Shown here piece after piece: positions 9,051-16,131 of a DNA stretch of 64,000 nt. The translations under genes and the position numbers were made by a program. Source of the DNA: UBA11098 sp041671525 (GTDB lineage: Bacteria; Patescibacteriota; Minisyncoccia; Moranbacterales; UBA2206); assembly GCA_041671525.1 (NCBI GenBank), contig JBAZBJ010000001.1, positions 62,001 to 126,000 of the forward strand. The letters are read 5' to 3'. Below the pieces are notes generated by a model that was given only the letters and a program-made list of their open reading frames with translations, ran no database searches and had not been told where the DNA came from. Each line of letters opens with the position of its first letter. Within the stretch, counting starts at the first letter, position 1.

Positions 9051-11150
9051 ATGACACCAGAAACACAAAAATTTCAGGAAAAAGTTGTCGACAGGGCAAC
9101 AACCCCAATAGCAGAAACGGAACATTCCGTTGCTTATTTGGGCGTCGAACTTCCAAAAGGAAAGGGTGGCGATTTTTGTCCGAAACGGGAAAACTATCAG
9201 GGTTATATCAATGAAGAGTTTTCGCTGGAACTGCAGAGAAAAATAGCTACATCCTGGAAACTTGACCAGCCTATTTTGATTGAGGGAGGAACCAGCATCG
9301 GAAAAACCACTACTGTGAGAAAAATGTGCGCAGAACTCGGCTATGAAGTTTATTACAAGAACCTTAACGGAACAACGGATGTCGAAGATCTGATGGGAAG
9401 GTATGTGCCGAATCCTGACAGGAAAACTGCCAATGATCCCGAATACAAATGGGCTGACGGACCTGTTACTCAGGGACTCCGACAGGACAGTGAAAAAATA
9501 AAAGTGATAATTTTGGATGAATATAACTCTGCCAATCCGAACATTGTCATTCGTTTGCATGAAGTGCTGGACGAATTGGAAAAGAACGGAGAGGTTGTGC
9601 TTGCCGAGGATGCATCGGAAAGAGTCAAAGTTGGCAAAACAAGAACCAAAGTTATCGCACTTACGAATCCTCCAGGAAAGGGATATCTCGACCGACAACC
9701 TCTTGATCCTGCTCAGCTTCGTCGTTGGAATTATCAAAAGGAAGTGTCTGAATTGCCGAAGGACACCTTTTCAGGATCGGTTGATATCATGTTTCATCTG
9801 AAGCCTGAAACAAAAGAAATGGCGGAGGAAAAGTTTTTGCTTTCAAGCGATGTTGAAATTCCAATCGGTGAGCTTCGGGAAGTTCCTGGCATGAAAGAAT
9901 TGGTTGAAAAATACAAGGAATTCCATCATGCTGCAAAAGAACTTTTGAAGAACAGGAAGATTGGTCAGGATCAGCCGCAGGCTTTCATGTACGATGACCG
10001 CATGGAACCGCAGAGAGTGCTGAAATTCATTCAGAATTTTTATCGCGGCGATATCAATGAAGTGTGGAAAGAAGCTCTCAGATATTTCTATGTGAACAAA
10101 CTCGAAGATGATACCGACAAGCAGAAATTGCTTGAGCTTATCAATGCAATCGAATATGCCCAGCCAGCAGAATCAAGGCGCAAGGGACTGGAACGTGAAG
10201 GTGCGGGCGCCGAAGCAATGGCAAAAGCTGAGACTCCTGAAGAAAAGGAAAGACTTCGAACGCTTGCGGAAATCGAACGTGTCAGAAAAAGAATAGAGGA
10301 AAGCGGAAAAGTGCCGGACGGATTTTTTGAGGAAAAAAGAGAAGGACTAAGCGGAGCCTTGGCTGAACAGATTAAAAATGCCAAAGAAATTCTGGGCAAA
10401 AAAGATGTTTTGGGGATAGAAGAAATCGAAAATACATTCGGAATAAAAGTGCGGGCGGAAGACGTGCCAAACATTCCTTTCTCCAAAGAAGAATTGGAAA
10501 AAGCCAAGGAACTTGGACAATTCCTGATTCTTCGCGTAGGGGAGGGATCAGACGGCAAGAAATTGACCATGGAAAACATGCATGGAATTCTGTCGGATGA
10601 ATTCAAAAAAGAAGGTCTTGGTAAGATTCTGCATGAAATTTCCTGGTATAAAGATGAGGATTTCTTCAAAAAAGAAACGCCTAAACTTTCCTGGTCTTTG
10701 GTAAGCAAGGAAGTCGTTCCGGATTCGACAAACAAAAATTATCTGCAGCAAACCGAACGCATGATTGATTATGTTCAAGATTCGGTTTTCAAGGGAAAGA
10801 CCATGCCGAAAGAATACCAAGATGCTCTTCGTGAATTTGCCGAGAAGAAATCCACAATACAAAAAATGATGAGCGATGACTGGCAGAAGGCTGCCGAGAT
10901 GCTGGCGGAACTTTCCATAAACAAACTAACAAGGCAATCACCTTCTGAATTCATTTATGATATGATCGCTTATTTGAAGAGCAACAAAGAAAGATTAATG
11001 GAAAATATGTATACCTGGACCATGCGCCGGTACTCTGGCGGCGAGCTTGTGCTTGTTGGCGGCTTCGATTCCGACGGTGCGGGTGTCAGGGGCCGCAGGC
11101 CTGGCCATTCCCGCGTCTATCTCGGCGTGTCTTTCTCCCGCAGTCTTTGA
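9051..11150 (+). CDS. MoxR-type AAA+ ATPase fused to DGR target domain
   Basis: A 699-residue protein. Residues about 30-260 are a MoxR-like AAA+ module, with Walker A GGTSIGKTT near residue 78 and Walker B VIILDEYNSAN near residue 153, followed by an ALTNPP sensor segment. Residues about 430-699 are paralogous to target 1 and end in variable repeat 2. The ATG at 9051 is preferred over the in-frame TTG at 9036, which overlaps the upstream gene. MoxR ATPases are chaperone-like and pair with VWA proteins, and a VWA gene opens this cluster. Fusion of a DGR-diversified ligand domain to a AAA+ motor suggests ligand-triggered ATP-driven action. That role is inference; the domain calls are direct. 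Confidence 0.88.
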   Translation: MTPETQKFQEKVVDRATTPIAETEHSVAYLGVELPKGKGGDFCPKRENYQGYINEEFSLELQRKIATSWKLDQPILIEGGTSIGKTTTVRKMCAELGYEVYYKNLNGTTDVEDLMGRYVPNPDRKTANDPEYKWADGPVTQGLRQDSEKIKVIILDEYNSANPNIVIRLHEVLDELEKNGEVVLAEDASERVKVGKTRTKVIALTNPPGKGYLDRQPLDPAQLRRWNYQKEVSELPKDTFSGSVDIMFHLKPETKEMAEEKFLLSSDVEIPIGELREVPGMKELVEKYKEFHHAAKELLKNRKIGQDQPQAFMYDDRMEPQRVLKFIQNFYRGDINEVWKEALRYFYVNKLEDDTDKQKLLELINAIEYAQPAESRRKGLEREGAGAEAMAKAETPEEKERLRTLAEIERVRKRIEESGKVPDGFFEEKREGLSGALAEQIKNAKEILGKKDVLGIEEIENTFGIKVRAEDVPNIPFSKEELEKAKELGQFLILRVGEGSDGKKLTMENMHGILSDEFKKEGLGKILHEISWYKDEDFFKKETPKLSWSLVSKEVVPDSTNKNYLQQTERMIDYVQDSVFKGKTMPKEYQDALREFAEKKSTIQKMMSDDWQKAAEMLAELSINKLTRQSPSEFIYDMIAYLKSNKERLMENMYTWTMRRYSGGELVLVGGFDSDGAGVRGRRPGHSRVYLGVSFSRSL
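11024..11149 (+). repeat. DGR variable repeat 2 (VR2)
   Basis: A gap-free 126-base match to the template repeat. By eye about twenty positions differ. All are at template adenines except one T to G near 11087. All eight template Asn codons are changed (to Tyr, Gly, Gly, Arg, Arg, His, Arg, Tyr), and two Asp-to-Gly, one Asp-to-Val, one Lys-to-Glu and one Ser-to-Gly changes are added. It is more diverged than VR1 and shares with it the C that replaces a template A in the 3' segment. Confidence 0.93.
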
Positions 11151-11205
11151 AAATTTGAGATTTGAATTTTGAATATTTGAAAAGAATTTTTGCGAAGCAA
11201 AAATT
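11150..11205 (+). repeat. Second copy of the VR 3' flank with stem-loop
   Basis: Nearly identical to the flank of VR1, with the hairpin arms TTTTTGC (11187-11193) and GCAAAAA (11197-11203) around GAA. It has no T-run beyond the stem typical of a strong terminator, so a role in DGR target recognition is at least as likely as termination. Confidence 0.6.
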
Positions 11206-11273
11206 AGTTCATGGAGATGATAGATTTTGGATGGCTGTGAATCTTTTGTATCTTTATTTCATACAAAGTATCC

Positions 11274-11360
11274 ATGGCTAATGTAGGTATGTTTACGGAT
11301 ATGCCTCGCCAAGTTCTAAAGACTGCTTATATTCCTCCAGTACAGATAGCCGAAAGGTGA
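11274..11360 (+). CDS. Possible 28-residue ORF upstream of the template repeat
   Basis: An ATG opens a 28-codon frame starting MANVGMFTDMPRQVL and ending TGA at 11360, inside the otherwise non-coding stretch 11206-11447 between target 2 and the TR. There is no SD and no recognised family. It may be chance, a leader peptide, or the remnant of a gene. The rest of this stretch shows no clear promoter. Confidence 0.2.
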   Translation: MANVGMFTDMPRQVLKTAYIPPVQIAER

Positions 11361-11447
11361 GTCTGTCGCGTTTTCATACAAATGAGACCCGCTTTCCTCG
11401 CGGAAGCGCGAATCGTTGCTGCCAAAGAAGGAGGAATATAAAAAGGG

Positions 11448-11573
11448 ACGCCGGAACTCTGACGGCAAGCTTGTGCTTGTTGGCAACTTCGATTCCGACG
11501 GTGCGAATGTCAATAGCAACAGGCCTGACAATTCCAACGACAATCTCGGCGTGTCTTTCTCCCGAAGTCTTTG
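11448..11573 (+). repeat. DGR template repeat (TR)
   Basis: This is the invariant template of both VRs: 126 bases. In the frame of the VRs it would read eight Asn codons (AAC/AAT), the codon type that adenine mutagenesis diversifies best. It is not followed by the stop codon present in the VRs (CTTTGC instead of CTTTGA), so it is non-coding here. It lies between target 2 and the Avd/RT pair, about 365 bases before the RT start. Its 3' end has the A-containing IMH* version of the segment that is C in both VRs. Confidence 0.93.
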
Positions 11574-11580
11574 CCCCGTC

Positions 11581-11946
11581 TTAACTGGCGGGGTTTTCCT
11601 TTTCCGGCTTGAGACTCTTGATCCAGCCGCCAAGCATTCTTCCCATTTCATCCAGAGCTGCGGACATATGGAGATAATCCTTGGCTTCAACGGCGCGGAC
11701 ATCGTTGATTATGCGCACGAATGTCTGCAGGACTTTCAGTTTCACATCCAGATCATAAAGAAATGGAAGCTTCTCTTCGTCTCTTTTGGAGTTTGCAATA
11801 AAAAGAGCTTCCAAAAATTCCAGTGTCAAACCCTCGCACTTTTGTCCCAGAGAGAAACGGTCTTTTTTCGGAAAGGTTTTTGTGTAAGAATACAATAAAA
11901 GATAGAACCTGTAAGTTTTTGTTATGATTGGAGCTTTATGGTACAT
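11581..11946 (-). CDS. avd: Avd-like DGR accessory protein
   Basis: A 121-residue four-helix-bundle protein of the Avd / 23S-intervening-sequence family. Diagnostic segments are APIITKTY at the N-terminus, LGQKCE near residue 33, KLPFLYDLDVKL near residue 65 and EIGRMLGGWIKS-like EMGRMLGGWIKS at the C-terminus. Avd binds the DGR reverse transcriptase and is needed for template RNA use. Unusually it lies on the opposite strand. Its 3' end stops 8 bases from the TR, and its start codon region overlaps that of the RT (ATG of RT at 11938, ATG here ending at 11946). The usual order is avd-TR-RT on one strand. Confidence 0.85.
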   Translation of the reverse strand: MYHKAPIITKTYRFYLLLYSYTKTFPKKDRFSLGQKCEGLTLEFLEALFIANSKRDEEKLPFLYDLDVKLKVLQTFVRIINDVRAVEAKDYLHMSAALDEMGRMLGGWIKSLKPEKENPAS

Positions 11947-13008
11947 AAAGATGAAATTAAGGATAAAATAATTTTGTTCGACGAAGTGACTTCTCTGGAA
12001 GGTTTGTTTTCAGCCTGGGAAGAATTCAAACGTGGCAAAGAAGGAAAACTGGATGTTCAGAAGTTTTTTATTGATCTGGAAAGAAACATTTTCGAACTTC
12101 ACGAAAAAGTGAAAAGTGGAACTTATGAACATTCCGCTTACACGTCTTTTTTAGTTTGCGATCCGAAACTTCGCAATATAAACAAGGCTGAGGTCATGGA
12201 CCGCGTCATGCATCATTCGATTGTGAAGCACATAGAGCCACTATTTGAGAAAAGCTTCATTTTTGATTCATATTCATCAAGAATGGGCAAGGGAACCCAT
12301 CGCGGAGTGGAAAGACTGAGAAAGTTCTGCCTGAAATTAACAAGGAACGGAACCAGAACTGCATGGGCATTGAAATGCGATGTCAGAAAATTCTTCGATT
12401 CCATGGATCACGACCTGTTGATATCATTCCTGCGGGAGAAGGTCAAAGACGAGCAATTGATGGAAATTATTGAAAAAATAATCCGCAGTTATCATACTGG
12501 TCCTGGGAAAGGCGTACCTCTCGGAAATCTTACAAGCCAGCTTTTTTCCAATGTATATCTTGACAAGCTTGATCAGTTTATGAAAAGAGAATTGAGAGTC
12601 AAGCATTATTTGAGATATGCTGATGATTTTATTATTTTGGATACAGAAAAAGAGCGGCTGGAAAAATTGGTGCCGGTGATCAGTGATTTTCTGGAAAACA
12701 GTCTGCGGTTGCAATTGCATCCAAATAAACTGACGATAAGAAAAATTCATAGAGGAGTAGATTTCTTGGGTTATGTGGTGTATCCGACTCATAAAATATT
12801 GAGAACAAAAACCAGAAATAGAATGTTGAAAAAAATAGAAGCCAAGAAAAAGGAACTGGATGCAGGAATAATCAGTGCCGAGGCTTTCGACAATACCTTG
12901 CAGTCTTATCTGGGCATGCTGACTCATTGCAGGGGAGCGGGAATAAGAAATGAAATAGAAAGAATTACCGATGACTGGTGTTATCTTAATTTCATCGTTG
13001 AAGCTTAA
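11938..13008 (+). CDS. DGR reverse transcriptase
   Basis: A 356-residue retroelement RT. Motifs in order are RT1-2 around residues 60-100, the catalytic Asp in KCDVRKFFDSMD near residue 146, VPLGNLTSQLFSN near residue 192 (DGR-class, with Gln after Ser), and YADDFIIL near residue 226 holding the two catalytic Asp. The thumb ends near residue 300 with no endonuclease or maturase domain, as usual for DGR RTs. The spacing to TR and VRs confirms the class. It uses TR RNA to make adenine-mutated cDNA that replaces the VRs. Confidence 0.95.
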   Translation: MVHKDEIKDKIILFDEVTSLEGLFSAWEEFKRGKEGKLDVQKFFIDLERNIFELHEKVKSGTYEHSAYTSFLVCDPKLRNINKAEVMDRVMHHSIVKHIEPLFEKSFIFDSYSSRMGKGTHRGVERLRKFCLKLTRNGTRTAWALKCDVRKFFDSMDHDLLISFLREKVKDEQLMEIIEKIIRSYHTGPGKGVPLGNLTSQLFSNVYLDKLDQFMKRELRVKHYLRYADDFIILDTEKERLEKLVPVISDFLENSLRLQLHPNKLTIRKIHRGVDFLGYVVYPTHKILRTKTRNRMLKKIEAKKKELDAGIISAEAFDNTLQSYLGMLTHCRGAGIRNEIERITDDWCYLNFIVEA

Positions 13009-13070
13009 TGAATACACAAAGCTCCCCACCAGCGATGACCTAAGGCCACCCGCACGCCTTTCGGCGCACG

Positions 13071-13119
13071 ACCAACCACGGTGCTCTGGACGAGGAGCTT
13101 TCTGCCGTGGTTGGTTTTT
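13071..13119 (+). terminator. Terminator after the DGR RT
   Basis: A perfect 11-bp stem (ACCAACCACGG with CCGTGGTTGGT) is followed by TTTTT. It is followed by a second hairpin, CCCCGCAT/ATGCGGGG, at 13128-13147. Together they probably end the RT transcript. Confidence 0.75.
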
Positions 13120-13191
13120 ATGCCATGCCCCGCATTTTTATGCGGGGTTTAGGCCATTGAATTGTTAATTCTATTATAATGCTTTATCCTC

Positions 13192-13220
13192 AAAAATCAA
13201 CCTTAAAAGGTTGATTTTTT
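13192..13220 (+). terminator. Palindromic hairpin before the recombinase gene
   Basis: AAAATCAACC and GGTTGATTTT flank a 6-base loop and a T-run follows. It reads as a terminator on the plus strand, 29 bases before the recombinase start. Because it is symmetric it could also be a recombinase or regulator binding site. Confidence 0.6.
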
Positions 13221-13248
13221 GTCTTAATCCGATAATTGCTACAAAAAT

Positions 13249-14160
13249 ATGTCATTATTTTTCAAACGGAAAACAATAACAATAAGGGAGGCGGGCAAGT
13301 TATACCTGGACCATTGCGAGGTGGAGAGTGAAATGTGCCCATCTTCGATTCAAAAATATGCCACGATTATAAAATGGACGATAGATATAATCGGTGATGT
13401 GGAAGTGGGTAAAATAGACCCGGAGCATATCATTGCACTCAAGAAAGAATACTTGCGACGGGAATTGAAGCAAACCACAAAAGCCCATAATTTTTCAGTG
13501 GTCAGAAATCTGATGAGATTCTGCAAGGTGGAATTGTGTTTGGATGTCATGGATGCGGAAAAAATCAGGCGACCGAAGGTGCCGAAAAGAACAGTCGAAT
13601 ATCTTACTGAAAAAGAGCTGAAACAATTTTTCAAATCCATTGGAAAACGAAGTATAAGAGATCTGAGATTCAGGGCACTGCTTTCAGTCCTGATATCGAC
13701 CGGATGCAGAATAAGCGAAGCGTTGGATTTAAGGATCAAGGATATTAATTGGGAAAGCAGGGAGGCATCGGTGATTGGAAAAGGAAATAAGCAAAGAAAA
13801 TTATATTTCACGAAATTGTCGCTCATCTGCATTAGTGATTATCTTGCAGGCAGAGGATATGAGGGCGAGTTCGTTTTTGTTGCCGAGTGCAAAAATAACC
13901 GATGGGACAGAAACGACGCCCAGAGGAATTTCAGGAATTACCGGAAAAAATCAGGTTTGGACAAGATATTTTCAGCTCACACCATCCGCCACAGTTTCGC
14001 CACCATACTGCTGAAGAAAGGCGTCGGTTTGGGGCATATTCAGGCCCTGCTGGGGCATTCAGACATCCAAACCACATGTAAGCACTACCTTGGCATATTG
14101 AGCGACAACGAAGCAAAACAAGCGCACGAAAAGAGCATGAGCAAGATCTCGTGGCTGTAA
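13249..14160 (+). CDS. Tyrosine recombinase (XerC/D-like integrase)
   Basis: A 303-residue protein with an N-terminal SAM-like core-binding domain (about residues 10-100) and a C-terminal catalytic domain. The catalytic residues are visible: Arg in GCRISEAL near residue 152, Lys in GKGNKQR, HTIRHSFA (His, Arg) near residue 243, GHSD, and the Tyr nucleophile in HYLGI near residue 281. It could be the chromosomal Xer enzyme or belong to a mobile element carrying the DGR. Its place right after the RT makes the second plausible. No SD is seen. Confidence 0.88.
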   Translation: MSLFFKRKTITIREAGKLYLDHCEVESEMCPSSIQKYATIIKWTIDIIGDVEVGKIDPEHIIALKKEYLRRELKQTTKAHNFSVVRNLMRFCKVELCLDVMDAEKIRRPKVPKRTVEYLTEKELKQFFKSIGKRSIRDLRFRALLSVLISTGCRISEALDLRIKDINWESREASVIGKGNKQRKLYFTKLSLICISDYLAGRGYEGEFVFVAECKNNRWDRNDAQRNFRNYRKKSGLDKIFSAHTIRHSFATILLKKGVGLGHIQALLGHSDIQTTCKHYLGILSDNEAKQAHEKSMSKISWL

Positions 14161-14196
14161 TCGCATATGAGCATATATAGTTGGAATATAAGCAAA

Positions 14197-14223
14197 ATAA
14201 AACGGGATAAAATCCCGTTTTAT
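14197..14223. terminator. Bidirectional terminator
   Basis: ATAAAACGGGA and TCCCGTTTTAT form a stem with A- and T-runs on both sides, between the plus-strand recombinase and the minus-strand secreted protein. It can serve both convergent genes. Confidence 0.85.
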
Positions 14224-14245
14224 TGCCAGTCATACAGAGATGCTC

Positions 14246-14776
14246 TTAGTAAAGTATGCGGATTTCATCGAATCCGACTTTTGTCGAGCTTCCTTCGCAA
14301 GTTGCATCGGAAAGCCATGTGTTTCGGATGTCATACTTGGTTCCGGTTGGTACCCAGGCATCATAGTATGCGTTCTGGTTTACGGTCCATGAATACGAGC
14401 TGGCTCCGTTGTAAGTCATGAGATAAGGCGCTCGGGTCGTTGTTGCATTGACATTGGGTACGAACACATAGTGTACTCCGTTTTGAGCGGAATCCAGATT
14501 GTCCCATAGTGCCTGATTGCTGACCGAGCATCCGTTGTTATATGTCCATCTCATGCTGTTCGGACTGCAGCTTCCGCTGATATGCCCGCAATAACCAGCG
14601 CTTGTTGTCGTGTGCCAATATCCGCTAGGGCCATACTCACTGTAATAAGAACCGCTACTGGCGTAGTTGTAGGTTCCGGAAAGGGCATGTGCAGAATTGA
14701 TGCCGCCGGCAAGCAGTGTCACCATCGCGATCATCGAGAAAAGCATTGCCCGCTTCGATGTTTTGAAGATTCTCAT
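14246..14776 (-). CDS. Small secreted protein, Ser/Tyr/Asn-rich
   Basis: A 176-residue protein with a clear Sec signal peptide: basic start, hydrophobic core around residues 11-27 and a likely cut after AHA. The mature part is rich in Ser, Tyr, Asn and Trp and has four Cys in two close pairs (YCGHISGSC, then NNGC and ATC), which may form disulfides outside the cell. No family is recognised. It lies 36 bases downstream of another secreted protein on the same strand, and the two probably form an operon. Confidence 0.65.
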   Translation of the reverse strand: MRIFKTSKRAMLFSMIAMVTLLAGGINSAHALSGTYNYASSGSYYSEYGPSGYWHTTTSAGYCGHISGSCSPNSMRWTYNNGCSVSNQALWDNLDSAQNGVHYVFVPNVNATTTRAPYLMTYNGASSYSWTVNQNAYYDAWVPTGTKYDIRNTWLSDATCEGSSTKVGFDEIRILY

Positions 14777-14812
14777 TTTTTTGTATTGAGATTAATAATT
14801 AAAGCCGGACGA

Positions 14813-15574
14813 CTAAAGACTCAGTGTATTGGTATAGCTTAGCAAGTCGCCTCCACGGGTAAATCCGACCTGGATGAAAGGATGCATATCTTCGACTGTT
14901 TTGGAAGTATCCTCCCAGCGGAAGAAATAATTCACGCCTTCCTTGTCGCCGAAGCGTGAAGTCAGATCATCTAGCTTCACATCGGAAGCATTTGTTGCGA
15001 TGAACTGGCGAGCCATTGTTTCCAATTCGTTCTTGGAGTAGCGAGCCGTAGTGTCATATTCCTTCGGTGCTTCTCCTATGGCTAGTGGGCGAGGACCGAA
15101 CTGAATGATTCTGTTATTTCTTGCATCCACATCGTATTGATCATAGTCAGTAGTATAAAGTTCATCGGCTACAGTAGTGTTGTATACGGATTTGCCGGTG
15201 CTCTTGTAATTGACTGCAAGATCCTGCTTTTTCGCGAACTTCTTGATCTCATCAACAGCTTTTTGTCTGTCTTTTTCCGGACGTGCGATCAATGCATCAA
15301 TCTGGTCCTGTGTTTCTTTTTCGATTTTTTTCATTTTTTCAGCAGATTCTCCAGCAAATACTTTGCCTTGGGGAGTATCAACGAGCTGTCCCGTTTCTTG
15401 CTCTTGCTGTGATGCGACTCGCATTTTGTCCAATAGCGATTGGATTTTTTCCTGTACGCTTTGCCCGCTTCCAGTGGAAGCGAAAGCACTAGTCACACCT
15501 ATTCCCAAAGTCAGCACAAGAGCTGATGCTCCTGCAAGCTTCAGAAATTTCTTTTTTGAGTATTGAGTTTTCAT
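14813..15574 (-). CDS. Secreted protein of unknown function
   Basis: A 253-residue protein. The ATG at 15574 is chosen over an in-frame TTG six bases upstream. It has a signal peptide (KKKFLK, hydrophobic core, cut near AFA), then a helical stretch rich in Glu/Lys/Gln (residues 35-105), then a mixed C-terminal domain. There is no lipobox or sorting motif. Function is unknown. It is the first gene of a two-gene minus-strand unit, transcribed from the 15.6-16.1 kb gap. Confidence 0.65.
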   Translation of the reverse strand: MKTQYSKKKFLKLAGASALVLTLGIGVTSAFASTGSGQSVQEKIQSLLDKMRVASQQEQETGQLVDTPQGKVFAGESAEKMKKIEKETQDQIDALIARPEKDRQKAVDEIKKFAKKQDLAVNYKSTGKSVYNTTVADELYTTDYDQYDVDARNNRIIQFGPRPLAIGEAPKEYDTTARYSKNELETMARQFIATNASDVKLDDLTSRFGDKEGVNYFFRWEDTSKTVEDMHPFIQVGFTRGGDLLSYTNTLSL

Positions 15575-16131
15575 AAGCAATACTTTGTTTAATGATTATT
15601 TTGATTTGCGCACTTTACCATTCGAGAATTCGGACGCTGATCGGTTAATTTTTTTGTCGCTTTTAAGTTTTGAAAGGCGACACCGATTCGACTGCCTGCA
15701 GGATTCGATGAGCTCGGTCGAATTACTGTCAGGCGAGCATCCAGGAATGGAGGAATGGATGAAAGGCGCAAATCTTAAATTAGTATCTTCAGTATAAAAC
15801 AATACCGGTCAATTTTATGTAAAGCTTGTATGCAATTTTTATCAACGGCTGAGCTCTTAAAGCCGTGCAGGCAAGCGCATCATCTTTACTGAAGTGTCAG
15901 CATGTTAGGATAGTTGAAGACTGAAGTCAAGTATAAAAAGTGGTTGATATATCTGGCATTTTCGTTTGGATTAATTGGCACTTTCAAGCCATAAAAAGCC
16001 TTATTATTTTTTTCGACGTTTAGTTATCCACTGTGCGAATATATAGCAAAAATCATACAATAAGGAAAAATACCACAGAAAAGAATCGTTGTGATTTTGA
16101 CTGTATTAATCGTTTGTGAGAAACTTCAGTT
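15575..16131. other. Divergent intergenic region, no gene seen
   Basis: These 557 bases lie between divergent genes (the secreted pair and mltG) and should hold promoters for both. I see a small hairpin CGGCT/AGCCG near 15845-15866 and AT-rich stretches, but no convincing -35/-10 pair, tRNA or ORF with family support. Confidence 0.5.

Noticed and set aside
10088..10735. Long minus-strand frame (215 codons) inside the MoxR-DGR gene
   Set aside because: It is Ser/Phe/Leu-rich, has no motif and lies wholly inside a well-supported gene on the other strand; it is a shadow frame.
11416..11898. Plus-strand frame (160 codons) through TR and the avd gene
   Set aside because: It crosses the TR and the avd gene in antisense. 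The part after TR has no family features, and TR lacks a gene start of its own.
12971..13168. 65-codon frame after the RT
   Set aside because: It runs through two terminator hairpins and overlaps the RT end; no family resemblance.
15660..15740. Possible tRNA fragment
   Set aside because: It has TTCGA-like words but no foldable cloverleaf on either strand.
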